Notes: generated by a model from the letters alone, not told the origin. A stretch of DNA of 64,000 nucleotides from Candidatus Gastranaerophilales bacterium (GCA_944325085.1 CALUYT010000032.1:28311-92310), one strand, 5' to 3'; positions 15,651 to 24,458 are shown, counted from the stretch's first letter. Program-made: numbers and translations.

Positions 15651-16931
15651 CTATCTAATTTTTTTCTTAACCCAATTTTCCAAAATTTTTAATGGAGAAC
15701 GGGTAATTGCTAAAGCCCAAGATGGAATATCTTTTGTAATAATACCACCAGCCCCAACATTTGCACCTTCTTCAACCGTTACCGGTGCTACTAAAACTGA
15801 ATTTGAACCGATTTTTACATTATCTTTTAAAATTGTTTTAGATTTAGTTTTAGATAGTGGATCGTAATTGGCAGTAATGGTTCCGGCACCTATATTAACA
15901 TGTTCACCTAATTCTGCATCTCCAATATATGATAAATGTCCAACATTGGTATTTGATGAAATTTTTGCCTTTTTAACTTCAACAAAATTACCAACTTTTA
16001 CATTATCAACAATTTCAACCCCACCTCTTAAATGTGCACAAGGTCCTATTTTACAATTTTTACCAATTTTGTTTTTACCTTCAATATAAGTCGCAGGATA
16101 AATTATCGTATCTTGACCAATTTCAGTATCTTCACTAATCCAAGTCGAATCAGGATCAACTATTGTAACTCCGTTTATCATATATTTTTCAAGATTTCTT
16201 CTATTCATCATTTTTGTTGCTTCGGCAAGATTTAATCTTGAATTTATACCATAAATTTCATCGCTATCTTCTAAAATATAAGCATTTACATTTAACTTTT
16301 GTTCTTTCCCCCAAGAAATAATATCTGTTAAATAATATTCACCTTGAGCATTATTACTTTTTAATTGACCAAAAGCAGATTTTATTTTTGCCCAATTCAA
16401 ACAATAAATTCCTGCATTAACTTCTTTCACAGCTTTTTGTTCCGGTGTTGCATCTTTTTCTTCAACAATGCATTTTAATGAATTATCAGCTTCTCTAATA
16501 ATTCTTCCATAATTTGTCGGATTATCAAAAATTGTACTCATAACTGTTAAATCGGAATTATGAGATTTATGAAATTCTACAAAAGCCTTTAAAGTTTCTT
16601 CTCTTACAAGTGGAGTATCCCCACATAAAATTAAAACTAAACCGTCATAATTTTCTAAACTAGGACAAACCATAGACACTGCATGTCCTGTTCCTAATTG
16701 TGGTGATTGCAAAACCGTTTTAGCATTATCATAATTATTTTTTACAAAATCTTCTACTTCTTGAGCATGATGCCCAACAATAACAAATTCTTCCGATACA
16801 AAATTTTTAACATTATCCAAAACATACCCTAACAATGTTTTACCCATAATTTCATGTAAAACTTTAGGAGTAGTTTCAGATTTCATTCTTGTACCTTTAC
16901 CTGCAGCTAAAATTACGGCTTTTATATCCAT
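15651..16931 (-). CDS. glmU: Bifunctional GlmU: UDP-GlcNAc pyrophosphorylase / GlcN-1-P acetyltransferase
   Basis: 426 residues, slightly short of the usual 450. The N-terminal uridylyltransferase has VILAAGKGTRMKSETTPK and LCGDTPLV. The C-terminal left-handed beta-helix has hexapeptide repeats (KIGPCAHLRGGVEIVDNVKVG, LGEHVNIGAGTITANYD). It makes UDP-N-acetylglucosamine, the precursor of peptidoglycan and LPS, in the cytosol. GGGGAG lies before the ATG. The shortness is at the extreme C-terminus only and should not affect activity. It is the last gene of a minus-strand set beginning with the serine hydrolase at 19747. Confidence 0.95.
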   Translation of the reverse strand: MDIKAVILAAGKGTRMKSETTPKVLHEIMGKTLLGYVLDNVKNFVSEEFVIVGHHAQEVEDFVKNNYDNAKTVLQSPQLGTGHAVSMVCPSLENYDGLVLILCGDTPLVREETLKAFVEFHKSHNSDLTVMSTIFDNPTNYGRIIREADNSLKCIVEEKDATPEQKAVKEVNAGIYCLNWAKIKSAFGQLKSNNAQGEYYLTDIISWGKEQKLNVNAYILEDSDEIYGINSRLNLAEATKMMNRRNLEKYMINGVTIVDPDSTWISEDTEIGQDTIIYPATYIEGKNKIGKNCKIGPCAHLRGGVEIVDNVKVGNFVEVKKAKISSNTNVGHLSYIGDAELGEHVNIGAGTITANYDPLSKTKSKTILKDNVKIGSNSVLVAPVTVEEGANVGAGGIITKDIPSWALAITRSPLKILENWVKKKIR

Positions 16932-17010
16932 ATTATTTCTCCCCTTATATAGTATTATAACGTTGTCTATAATATCGCAGAAATATAACGTTTATGCAAC
17001 TTTAATATTT

Positions 17011-17604
17011 TTAATACACAACTTTAAGATTTTTCGGATGTTGAAATTCTTCCAACAAATTAATATTATTTCCACCTATACAAACAAGTTTTTTTATTAA
17101 TAAATTAGTAACTAATACATCAGAAGAAACACAAGATATCATATATTCTTTTTCCAAAAAAGTTGAATATAATGATCGGATTTGTTTTCCTAATTTAATT
17201 TCAGCTTCATGCAATGTCCAAAATCTATAAAAATCTTCCTTGGTAGGATTTTCTGTGTCTTGTTTATAACGTTGCATTATTTTTTTATAATCACGTTCCT
17301 GCATAAATTCAATATCAACACCTATATTTGCATTATTAAATGCCACAAGTACAATATTTTTTGAATGCGAAATACTGAAAGAAATCCCTCCATTCATAAA
17401 CTTAGGTTTATTTTTCACATATTCTATATTCAAATTTTTAACACCATAGATATGTTTCGCAATAAATTTTGTTAAAAACAAACCTAAAATATGCTCTTCA
17501 TACTTTTCTTTACAAGCATATTCTCGACCATCCCAAAAATTGTCCAAACTCAATTTATCAATAGATTCTAAAAATTCTTTCTTATTTATATAATATAATT
17601 CCAT
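17011..17604 (-). CDS. 4'-phosphopantetheinyl transferase (Sfp-type)
   Basis: 197 residues. ISFSISHSKNIVLVAF and NIGVDIEFM are the first two family motifs, with the Mg2+-binding Asp and Glu, and FWTLHEAEIKLGK is the third (usually WTxKEAxxK; here His replaces the first Lys). Such enzymes move phosphopantetheine from CoA to carrier proteins. The gene starts 9 bases after ldpA, with a closely spaced GGTTGGA site, so it is in the same operon. Whether it serves fatty-acid ACP or a secondary carrier is not shown. Confidence 0.85.
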   Translation of the reverse strand: MELYYINKKEFLESIDKLSLDNFWDGREYACKEKYEEHILGLFLTKFIAKHIYGVKNLNIEYVKNKPKFMNGGISFSISHSKNIVLVAFNNANIGVDIEFMQERDYKKIMQRYKQDTENPTKEDFYRFWTLHEAEIKLGKQIRSLYSTFLEKEYMISCVSSDVLVTNLLIKKLVCIGGNNINLLEEFQHPKNLKVVY

Positions 17605-17612
17605 ATTCCAAC

Positions 17613-18557
17613 CTATAATATAACCGAATCAACAAGAGGTTTTGCAACATTTAAAGCTTCATTTAGAACTTGAGGATTATTCCAAAAATCTTCTTTATCA
17701 ATATATTTTTTGACAATTTTTCTTGCATAAGAACCTGTAGCAATACCATTAAATGAAATTTCACACATCTTTGCAAGTTCACTGGTTTTAGCATTTGTAC
17801 CACCAGACAAAATCAAATATACAGGTAATTTCGCATTCTGTACAATTTCAGCAGTAGCAACAGCTTGCAACGTTGATTTATAATTATCATCACCACCACT
17901 CAATGGAATACCATCAGCTTGAATAATTGTACTATAAGGTTCTCTTTGCTCTATCATACGTTTAATTCTTGAAAGAAAAGCCTCATCACCCAAATTACTT
18001 CTACTAATACAAATACTTAATAATCCCTCATAATTATCATTAATATATTGCCATTTTTTAAATATTTCATCTTCATCCAAACCCATTGCATGAAATTCAA
18101 TACAATCAATTCCTTTATCAACAATAGATGGTAAAACATCATCAAGATTTTTTTCTTCTGCAACATATGAAATTGCAGCTCTGGAACAAACTCTCCAACA
18201 TCTTCCACAACCGACACATCTTTCTTTTTTGACTTTTGCGTAATGAATAGCTCCTTGTGGACAAATTTCTTCACACAATCCGCAATTCACACATCTTTCA
18301 TAGTCAATCACAGCTTTATTCACATGTGGATCATTTTTTATGCCTACACTAATACATAAATAAGCATCATAAACTCTTGCTAAATCTAAAGCTTCACGCG
18401 CAGCATCTATCACATCACTATTTGCAGACAAATCAAACAATCTACAACCTGCAATAGCATAGACATATACTAATCTTTTTATTTCCTCAATATCTTCATT
18501 CCCGGCACCACAAACTAATTTAAAACAATGATGTGTTTCTAATAATTCTTTTAACAT
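17613..18557 (-). CDS. ldpA: LdpA-like iron-sulfur protein
   Basis: 314 residues. The start CFKLVCGAGNEDIEEIKRLV and AIAGCRLFDLSANSDVIDAA fit LdpA, the cyanobacterial light-dependent period protein that passes redox state to the circadian clock. Two [4Fe-4S] motifs, CVNCGLCEEICPQGAI and CVGCGRCWRVCSRAAI, lie at about 85-120, followed by a barrel-like C-terminal domain with GGDDN and LSGGTNAKT. Its ATG overlaps the stop of the serine hydrolase gene by one base (TAATG), so translation is coupled. In a non-photosynthetic cell the role is unknown; a redox-sensing one is inference. Confidence 0.8.
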   Translation of the reverse strand: MLKELLETHHCFKLVCGAGNEDIEEIKRLVYVYAIAGCRLFDLSANSDVIDAAREALDLARVYDAYLCISVGIKNDPHVNKAVIDYERCVNCGLCEEICPQGAIHYAKVKKERCVGCGRCWRVCSRAAISYVAEEKNLDDVLPSIVDKGIDCIEFHAMGLDEDEIFKKWQYINDNYEGLLSICISRSNLGDEAFLSRIKRMIEQREPYSTIIQADGIPLSGGDDNYKSTLQAVATAEIVQNAKLPVYLILSGGTNAKTSELAKMCEISFNGIATGSYARKIVKKYIDKEDFWNNPQVLNEALNVAKPLVDSVIL

Positions 18558-19747
18558 TATCTCACCATATAGTTATAAATAATTTCAGAAGCTTTTACTA
18601 TAAAATCTTTACCAGCTACAGCATTATGTGGACGGTTTGCTAATATAACAACAATATATTTTTTACCATTTGGAGTAATTACAATACCTGCATCTCCAAG
18701 CATAGTGCCTATATCTCCTGTTTTATGTAAAAATACAGAACCAGGACCTAACCCTGCTTGAATCAAACGGTTATTATGAACATGTCCCATATAATTTAGC
18801 ATTCTTGCTCTTGATTTTTCAGTTAAAAATGAACTGTTTTCATCAATATTATAAAGCATAGTAGCCATATCTCGTGCTGTTGTGTAATTAGTTCCCTTTA
18901 AATCAGGTAACCAAGTATTAACTTTAGTATGTTTTATCCCCCAATCACGAATAGATTGGTTAACATCTGTCATTGAACCTATTTTAGCCATAATCATATT
19001 AGTAGCAGAATTATCAGATTCTGTGATCATACGTCTTGCTAATTCATCAATTGTATATTTTGAATCTCTAGCCTTAAATTGCAAGCTTCCAGAACCTTCA
19101 GTTCTAAAATACTCTGTCAATGGCATCTTATCAGATAAAGAAACTTGACCGGCTTCTATAGATTTAAATAAATCTATCAAAACAGGAATTTTTATAATAC
19201 TGGCAGTTGAATAAATTTCAGAAGCATTTATATCAACATAATTCTGTGTTTCATAATCCCAAACAAAAATTGCAGGCTTAACTGTTGGAAATTGTTTAGC
19301 CAAATTTAACAATTCACTATGTAAAACCGGCATATTAACATTTTCTTTTAAAGCTTCCATTTGTGCAGATTTTTCATCTGCAGAATAACTTAAAGAATTT
19401 TGACCATTAAACCAAGAATTTGATAAATATTTATACGTTGGGAAACTTAATTCTCTCATATCTGTAGAAATATTTTTATAAGGAGTCGGAACAAACATAG
19501 CCTTAGTTATATTATTAAAAGAATAAGGCATCGCATATAACATCAAAAATAATAAAAACGAAACAGAAACTAAAAACTGGAATAAACTTTTTTTCTTATT
19601 CTTTCTTTTTAACGGTTTATTATGTTGCCTTAACTGGGCAAAATGAGAACTTTGCTCGCTGTGTCTGTATGTATAGCGTGAATATTCAGAAGAAATACGA
19701 TATTCAGAATATACACTACTATCATATTCTCTTGCTAATTTCGGCAT
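18557..19747 (-). CDS. Membrane-anchored class A beta-lactamase-like serine hydrolase
   Basis: 396 residues from the ATG at 19747, which has a TAGGA site; an upstream in-frame ATG at 19807 lacks one. A Tyr/Ser/Arg-rich cytosolic tail (1-53) and one transmembrane helix (54-72) precede a periplasmic domain. That domain has S183-I-I-K186 (SxxK), S244-D-N246 and HKTG (KTG box). The omega loop reads T-W-L-P-D-L-K where class A enzymes have R-W-E-P-E-L-N, so the deacylating Glu166 appears replaced by Leu. The protein may bind or cut peptidoglycan peptides rather than hydrolyse beta-lactams. It leads the operon with ldpA. Confidence 0.85.
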   Translation of the reverse strand: MPKLAREYDSSVYSEYRISSEYSRYTYRHSEQSSHFAQLRQHNKPLKRKNKKKSLFQFLVSVSFLLFLMLYAMPYSFNNITKAMFVPTPYKNISTDMRELSFPTYKYLSNSWFNGQNSLSYSADEKSAQMEALKENVNMPVLHSELLNLAKQFPTVKPAIFVWDYETQNYVDINASEIYSTASIIKIPVLIDLFKSIEAGQVSLSDKMPLTEYFRTEGSGSLQFKARDSKYTIDELARRMITESDNSATNMIMAKIGSMTDVNQSIRDWGIKHTKVNTWLPDLKGTNYTTARDMATMLYNIDENSSFLTEKSRARMLNYMGHVHNNRLIQAGLGPGSVFLHKTGDIGTMLGDAGIVITPNGKKYIVVILANRPHNAVAGKDFIVKASEIIYNYMVR

Positions 19748-19873
19748 TCCTACCCGAGTCCTCCCCAATATTACAAATATAATACTCCAATTTAAAACAT
19801 CAATCAAGTTATTTACATATATTTTTACATACTTAAATCCTTAAATTTAATAATATATATAACATCTTAGAAT

Positions 19874-19894
19874 ATGTAAACAAATGTTACAAAA
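19874..19894 (+). promoter_or_regulatory. Inverted-repeat site upstream of the 19976 gene (copy 1)
   Basis: Core TGTAAACAAATGTTACA (19875-19891), with TGTAA and TTACA as 5-bp arms. The 21 bases at 19874-19894 are identical to the minus strand of 30081-30101. A looser form, TGTAACCGTGTTTACA, stands at 56499-56514. Confidence 0.5.
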
Positions 19895-19923
19895 ATAACG
19901 ACTACTGAAATTAGACAATCTCA

Positions 19924-19937
19924 AAATACTTTATATA
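19924..19937 (+). promoter_or_regulatory. AAATACTTTATATA promoter block (copy 2)
   Basis: Identical 14-mer to 11177-11190 and 30706-30719, here 39 bases before the ATG at 19976 and 33 bases after the inverted-repeat site. Confidence 0.45.
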
Positions 19938-19975
19938 GAAGAGAGAACTTTAAATAAAATAAGGAGACGAGAGAT

Positions 19976-20302
19976 ATGGCATTTTTAGCATTAGCAAGTC
20001 AAAAGAGTTTATTGACATTGCAAAAAAACTTTTTACAATTCCAATATTTATCAATTCAAAACCAAGTACAACAAGCAACAGCTCAAATGACCGCAATTGA
20101 AAGAGAATATGCGGCAAACAATGGAGACTGTACTGAAGATGCAGATTACATTTACTATCAAGACTTAAGTGACCAATTAGAAACAGAAAAAGATTCTATT
20201 GATTCACAATTAACAGCAATTGAAAACGAAATTTCAGGTTTAAAAACATTAGTAAACAACAATATCAAATCAAGTTGTACATTAAACCTAATAAGTTCAT
20301 AG
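19976..20302 (+). CDS. Small coiled-coil protein of unknown function
   Basis: 108 residues, two long helices with heptad spacing (QYLSIQNQVQQATAQMTAIE and DLSDQLETEKDSIDSQLTAI) and one acidic turn (NGDCTEDADYIYY). No signal peptide or membrane segment. The start FLALASQKSLLTLQKN is moderately hydrophobic. The size and helical hairpin form are like those of secreted filament or needle proteins, but no sequence match supports that. AAGGAG stands ten bases before the ATG. Its upstream region holds both recurring elements described above. Confidence 0.6.
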   Translation: MAFLALASQKSLLTLQKNFLQFQYLSIQNQVQQATAQMTAIEREYAANNGDCTEDADYIYYQDLSDQLETEKDSIDSQLTAIENEISGLKTLVNNNIKSSCTLNLISS

Positions 20303-20306
20303 TAAA

Positions 20307-21146
20307 TCAAACTAGATTTTTTTCAAACAGTTCGACGGTATTAAGCATTAATGATGTAATTGTCATTGGGCCTACACCGCCAGGAACCGGAGATATGTAT
20401 GATGCTATTTTAGATGCACTTTCAAAATCTACGTCTCCTCGGGTTTTTCCTGAAGCATCTTTAAAAATACCGACATCTACAACTACACAACCAGATTTTA
20501 ACATTTCCCCTTCTATAATATTTTTCCCCACTGCAGAAATCACAACGTCTGCAGTTTTTGTTATATCCGCAAGATTTTTTGTATAACTATGGCAAACCGT
20601 TACCGTTGCATTTTTATTCAAAAGCATTTGAGCTAAAGGATGACCAACGATATTTGATCTGCCAACAATAACAACATGTTTTCCTTCTATATCTATATTG
20701 TATTCCTTAAGTAATAACAAAATCCCTTTTGGTGTACAAGGATAAACAATAGGTTCTTCTCCTGAAAATAATTTCCCAAAATTATATGGAGTAAAACCAT
20801 CAACATCTTTTTTAGGCGATATTGCATTTATTATATTTTCTTTTGATATATGTTTTGGTAAAGGAAGCTGTACCAATATCGCTGTTACATTGGAATTATT
20901 ATTTAATTCTTCAATCTTTTCCAACAATTCTTTTTCTGTAACATCATACGGATAATTAATAATTTGTGAATTTATACCTAATTTTTCAGCAGTTTTTTTC
21001 TTATTATTAACATAAATTTTACTTGCAGGATCTTCTCCAACCAAAATAACTACCAAAGTCGGTTTTTTATTAAATGAATCGACTTTCAACTTTAATTCTG
21101 TTAATAATTTTTCTCTTAATTTTTTTCCGTCTAATATTACCGACAT
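20307..21146 (-). CDS. folD: Methylenetetrahydrofolate dehydrogenase / methenyl-THF cyclohydrolase
   Basis: 279 residues, normal FolD length. The catalytic YVNNKKKTAEKLG (Tyr and Lys), the VQLPLPKHI block, the nucleotide-binding GRSNIVGHPLAQML and the C-terminal PVPGGVGPMTITSLM are all present. It interconverts methylene-, methenyl- and 10-formyl-THF in the cytosol. It is the third gene of a tight operon (spacings of 2 and 7 bases) after a MetE-like protein and a CooC-like ATPase, which ties it to methyl-group metabolism rather than only purine synthesis. Confidence 0.95.
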   Translation of the reverse strand: MSVILDGKKLREKLLTELKLKVDSFNKKPTLVVILVGEDPASKIYVNNKKKTAEKLGINSQIINYPYDVTEKELLEKIEELNNNSNVTAILVQLPLPKHISKENIINAISPKKDVDGFTPYNFGKLFSGEEPIVYPCTPKGILLLLKEYNIDIEGKHVVIVGRSNIVGHPLAQMLLNKNATVTVCHSYTKNLADITKTADVVISAVGKNIIEGEMLKSGCVVVDVGIFKDASGKTRGDVDFESASKIASYISPVPGGVGPMTITSLMLNTVELFEKNLV

Positions 21147-21153
21147 AAAACCT

Positions 21154-21906
21154 CTACTGTTTCACTTGTGGAAGATTTAACCTAAAATAAAATTCTTCTA
21201 TCGCATCTTTTACAACTTTAGATTCTCTGGTTATCGGATGTTTTTCCAATTCTTTATCATATGGAATTACGCCCAAAACATCTAAATCATATTTATTCAA
21301 AAGCTCATAAACAGATGACAAATCATTATTATCAACCTTGTTTATAATCACTCCCAATTGATTACCTGCAGCATACTTAGCACTAAATTCTTCAATTCTG
21401 TTTGCCAAATGTGCAGATTCTTCACTTGGAGTTGCAACAATTAAAGTTGAATCAATTTCTGTATCTACAAGTTGATTTAAATATTTCAAATCAAACTCAC
21501 AATCAAATATAACGATATCATATCTATTTAAAAGTTTATTTACAGCATCATTAATCAACTTTGTAATAGGACATCTGCAATCTTTTGAACCTACAAACCA
21601 TGAAACAATAATATCAACATTATCATCTAATGATACCAAAATATCTTCCATAGCCCATTCTATATATTCTTGCTTTGTCATATCCTCAGGAATACCGGTT
21701 TTATACTCGTGTTTTCCACTTCTAATACCATAAATAGTATTTCTGATATCTAACCCAAAACTATGTCCCAATTCACTTGATAAATCATTATCAAAAAGTA
21801 ATATTGATTTTTCTGGAAACATTTCTTTTAAAATATGCATAAAAGCTTTAACTATTGTAGTTTTTCCGCTTCCACCTTTTCCGGTTATTGCCAATTTTAC
21901 AGTCAA
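21154..21906 (-). CDS. CooC-like P-loop ATPase (nickel or corrinoid protein maturation)
   Basis: 250 residues of the MinD/ParA superfamily with the deviant Walker A KGGSGKTT (residue 9 on). DNDLSSELGHSFGL follows, and SKDCRCPITKLIN holds a CxC pair at the place where CooC proteins have their metal-binding cysteines. CooC ATPases insert nickel into carbon monoxide dehydrogenase; related proteins accompany CODH/acetyl-CoA synthase. The start is TTG with GAGG upstream. The gene begins 2 bases after the MetE-like gene and 7 bases before folD. No CODH subunit lies in the window. Confidence 0.75.
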   Translation of the reverse strand: MTVKLAITGKGGSGKTTIVKAFMHILKEMFPEKSILLFDNDLSSELGHSFGLDIRNTIYGIRSGKHEYKTGIPEDMTKQEYIEWAMEDILVSLDDNVDIIVSWFVGSKDCRCPITKLINDAVNKLLNRYDIVIFDCEFDLKYLNQLVDTEIDSTLIVATPSEESAHLANRIEEFSAKYAAGNQLGVIINKVDNNDLSSVYELLNKYDLDVLGVIPYDKELEKHPITRESKVVKDAIEEFYFRLNLPQVKQ

Positions 21907-21908
21907 AA

Positions 21909-22985
21909 TTAAAACCTCTTTTTCAATTCATTTGATAATTCACAAACTAAATCCATTGCTTTTTCAGCTAAATTAACAGTTAAAGAACCTGCACCACAAG
22001 ATGATGTGATTAAAGAATTATCTATAATAAGTTTCTCATCAACACCTTTATTAGTCAAATATTTAACCGAATCATCAAAAATACTAATCAAATCTGAAAT
22101 ATTTATCTTATCCAAAGCCGCACTATCTAACGTAGGAACAACTCCCCAAGCAAGCTTACCACCATTTAATAAAAACTCTTTTATTTCTGAAGAATAAATA
22201 CAAAGATTTTGAGCAAAAGCATAAGCATCAAAATTTATAATATCTACACCTACTTTAATAGGAATTGTCCAATCACATTTACCACAACAATGAATTGCAC
22301 AAATACCACCATTTGCCTTAATTACCTCGCAAATTTCAGATAACATTCCAACAACTTCTTTTTCAGAAACAGTTAAATATGCCGAAGTCCCTAATTGAGA
22401 TAAAGAAGGTTCGTCCATAAATATTATTGGAACAGTCCCAGCATTAGCCTTTTTAATATGCTTGATTTGCCATAAAACTTTTAAACTTAATAACTTCACA
22501 ATAATTTCACGCAATGTATCATCATAAATTGCACATTTGCCATCTTTATCAACTATTGTTGTGCTAAGAGTAAAAGGACCAACAATTTGTCCTTTTGCAT
22601 ACATTGGCTTTGTTTCTTTTATAAGTTGTTCAAATTTAGGAAATGCAGATGAAAAATTTTCACTAATAGAATATTTTTCAATAATTTCAGAATTTGGATT
22701 TTCAATAATTTCTTCATAATCAGCAAAAAATATCTCTAAATCTTCAAAAAACTTTTCACTCTCACTATCAATAGAAAAATTTTCGAAATTATAAGGCAAA
22801 AACGAAGGCAATCCTTCCAAAAATTGGATAATCATGTCTTCGTTTTTACTAACATTTGCCAATTGTGGGAAAAAAGGAATATTATAAAAATCCTTTTTAA
22901 CCAAATTCATAGCATCATCAACATTATCGTGAGGTAAAGAACCAATCGCAAGAGCTTGTAATTTTAAGTTAGGATATTGATTCAT
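21909..22985 (-). CDS. MetE C-domain / UROD-like methyltransferase
   Basis: 358 residues with the single TIM barrel of the cobalamin-independent methionine synthase/uroporphyrinogen decarboxylase group. AIGSLPHDNVDDAM is the first substrate block. Likely zinc ligands are His and Cys in AIHCCGKC (about residue 230) and Cys in SSCGAGSLT (about 330), matching the MetE pattern HxC...C; PSLSQLG is also conserved. The folate-binding N-domain of full MetE is absent, so the methyl donor should be a methyl-corrinoid. First gene of the operon with CooC-like ATPase and FolD. Confidence 0.7.
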   Translation of the reverse strand: MNQYPNLKLQALAIGSLPHDNVDDAMNLVKKDFYNIPFFPQLANVSKNEDMIIQFLEGLPSFLPYNFENFSIDSESEKFFEDLEIFFADYEEIIENPNSEIIEKYSISENFSSAFPKFEQLIKETKPMYAKGQIVGPFTLSTTIVDKDGKCAIYDDTLREIIVKLLSLKVLWQIKHIKKANAGTVPIIFMDEPSLSQLGTSAYLTVSEKEVVGMLSEICEVIKANGGICAIHCCGKCDWTIPIKVGVDIINFDAYAFAQNLCIYSSEIKEFLLNGGKLAWGVVPTLDSAALDKINISDLISIFDDSVKYLTNKGVDEKLIIDNSLITSSCGAGSLTVNLAEKAMDLVCELSNELKKRF

Positions 22986-23010
22986 TTACACTCCTTAAAC
23001 AATGTGATAA

Positions 23011-23505
23011 CTATTCAGCTGATTCTTCAACTTCTTCAATAGATTCTTTTAAAACTTCAGAAGCTGTAACAGAAACGTTTAATTCACATTTAACTTTTGA
23101 AGTTAATTTAATCAACATAGTGTAATTACCAATTTTGTTAATTGGAGCACTCAAAGAAACTGATTTTCTATCAACTTCAATACCAGCTTGAGCTAATAAT
23201 TCTTCAGTTAATTTCTTAGTAGTAATTGTACCAAACAATTTACCAGATTCACCAGCTTTAGCTGATAATTCTAATTTACCGAATTTTTCTATAGCTTCAG
23301 CTTTTTCTAAAGCTTCTTGATGTAATTTTTCTTGTTTAGCTTTAATTCTTGCAATATTTTTTTCTCTATTTTCTAAAGCACCTGCTGTAGCGATTTCAGC
23401 AGCACCTTGAGGAAGTAAAAAGTTTCTAGCATAACCGTCTTTTACATTAACAACGTCGCCTACTTCGCCCAAATTTTGAACTTCTTTTTTTAATATAACT
23501 TGCAT
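23011..23505 (-). CDS. rplI: Large ribosomal subunit protein bL9
   Basis: 164 residues. The N-terminal domain MQVILKKEVQNLGEVGDVV and VKDGYARNFLLPQGAA is the L9 signature that binds 23S rRNA. The long connecting helix (KNIARIKAKQEKLHQEALEK) and C-terminal domain (GKLFGTITTKKL) follow. The tail is about 15 residues longer than in E. coli and acidic. AAGGAG precedes the ATG. It is encoded apart from rpsF and rpsR, at the head of the minus-strand run. Confidence 0.96.
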   Translation of the reverse strand: MQVILKKEVQNLGEVGDVVNVKDGYARNFLLPQGAAEIATAGALENREKNIARIKAKQEKLHQEALEKAEAIEKFGKLELSAKAGESGKLFGTITTKKLTEELLAQAGIEVDRKSVSLSAPINKIGNYTMLIKLTSKVKCELNVSVTASEVLKESIEEVEESAE

Positions 23506-23648
23506 TTTACAATTCTCCTTTTGTATTTATATTTCTGCATGTAGCCCTAACATACAACAAAAATAATAATTTGCCAATAGTTTTTGTACTATTGTAACAC
23601 AATTTCTCAATCCCAAAAAAGTTCTTCCGACTTCCAAATTTGGAAAAG

Positions 23649-24458
23649 TTAGCTACCAAGCATTATCAGGCTTAGCCAAATAAATAAAATTCCTGACATA
23701 ATACCAACAATAGACAAATGCCAGTTTCCATATTCTTTAGCTAAAGGTAATAACGTATCAAATGAAATATATGTCATAATTCCTGCAACAGCAGCCATCA
23801 AAACACCAACCAATACCTGAGGTACAAACAACCCAAATATAAACATTCCAACTAATGCACCAATTGGTTCTGTTATACCAGACAAAGCAGCATACAACAT
23901 TGCATAGCGTTTTTTACCTGTAACATGGTATATTGGCAATGCAACAGCAATACCTTCAGGAATATTGTGAATAGCAATAGCAAATGCAACAGAAAGCCCC
24001 AATGTAATATCTTGAGTGGTTGTCAAAAATGTTGCCATACCTTCAGGGAAATTATGAATACATATTGCAATAGCAGTTAAAAAACCTGCCCTTTTCAATT
24101 TATAAAAACTATGTTCTTCAGCAACTGGATCATCAGGATGTAAAAGTTCTTCAGTATCAACGTGATCCGGTAAAAAATAGTCTATAAGTATTGAAATCAA
24201 AAGACCTACAACAAATCCCGCAAACACTAACCATTGATACATGTGTGGGAAATTCGCTTTTAAAAGCATTTCAGAATTTGGGATAATATCAACCAACGAA
24301 ATAAATATCATTACCCCGGCTGAAAAACCAAGACCTACAGATAAAGCCTTTAAATTACCCTTTTTAGTAATAAAAGCAACTGCACCACCTATTGCAGTAG
24401 TTAAACCCGCAAACATTGTGAGGCAAAATGCTAATGAAAAATTATTATGTAAATTCAT
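23649..24458 (-). CDS. ZIP-family metal transporter (ZupT-like)
   Basis: 269 residues from the ATG at 24458, chosen because AAAAGGA lies upstream; a frame opening at 24491 would include that site. Eight hydrophobic helices. The metal-path helices read AIAICIHNFPEGMATF and SVAFAIAIHNIPEGIAVALP, the paired HNxPEG motifs of the ZIP family, and SAGVMIFISLVDIIP is the typical third helix. It imports Zn2+ and possibly Fe2+ or Mn2+ across the inner membrane. No adjacent regulator or metal box was seen. Confidence 0.92.
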   Translation of the reverse strand: MNLHNNFSLAFCLTMFAGLTTAIGGAVAFITKKGNLKALSVGLGFSAGVMIFISLVDIIPNSEMLLKANFPHMYQWLVFAGFVVGLLISILIDYFLPDHVDTEELLHPDDPVAEEHSFYKLKRAGFLTAIAICIHNFPEGMATFLTTTQDITLGLSVAFAIAIHNIPEGIAVALPIYHVTGKKRYAMLYAALSGITEPIGALVGMFIFGLFVPQVLVGVLMAAVAGIMTYISFDTLLPLAKEYGNWHLSIVGIMSGILFIWLSLIMLGS

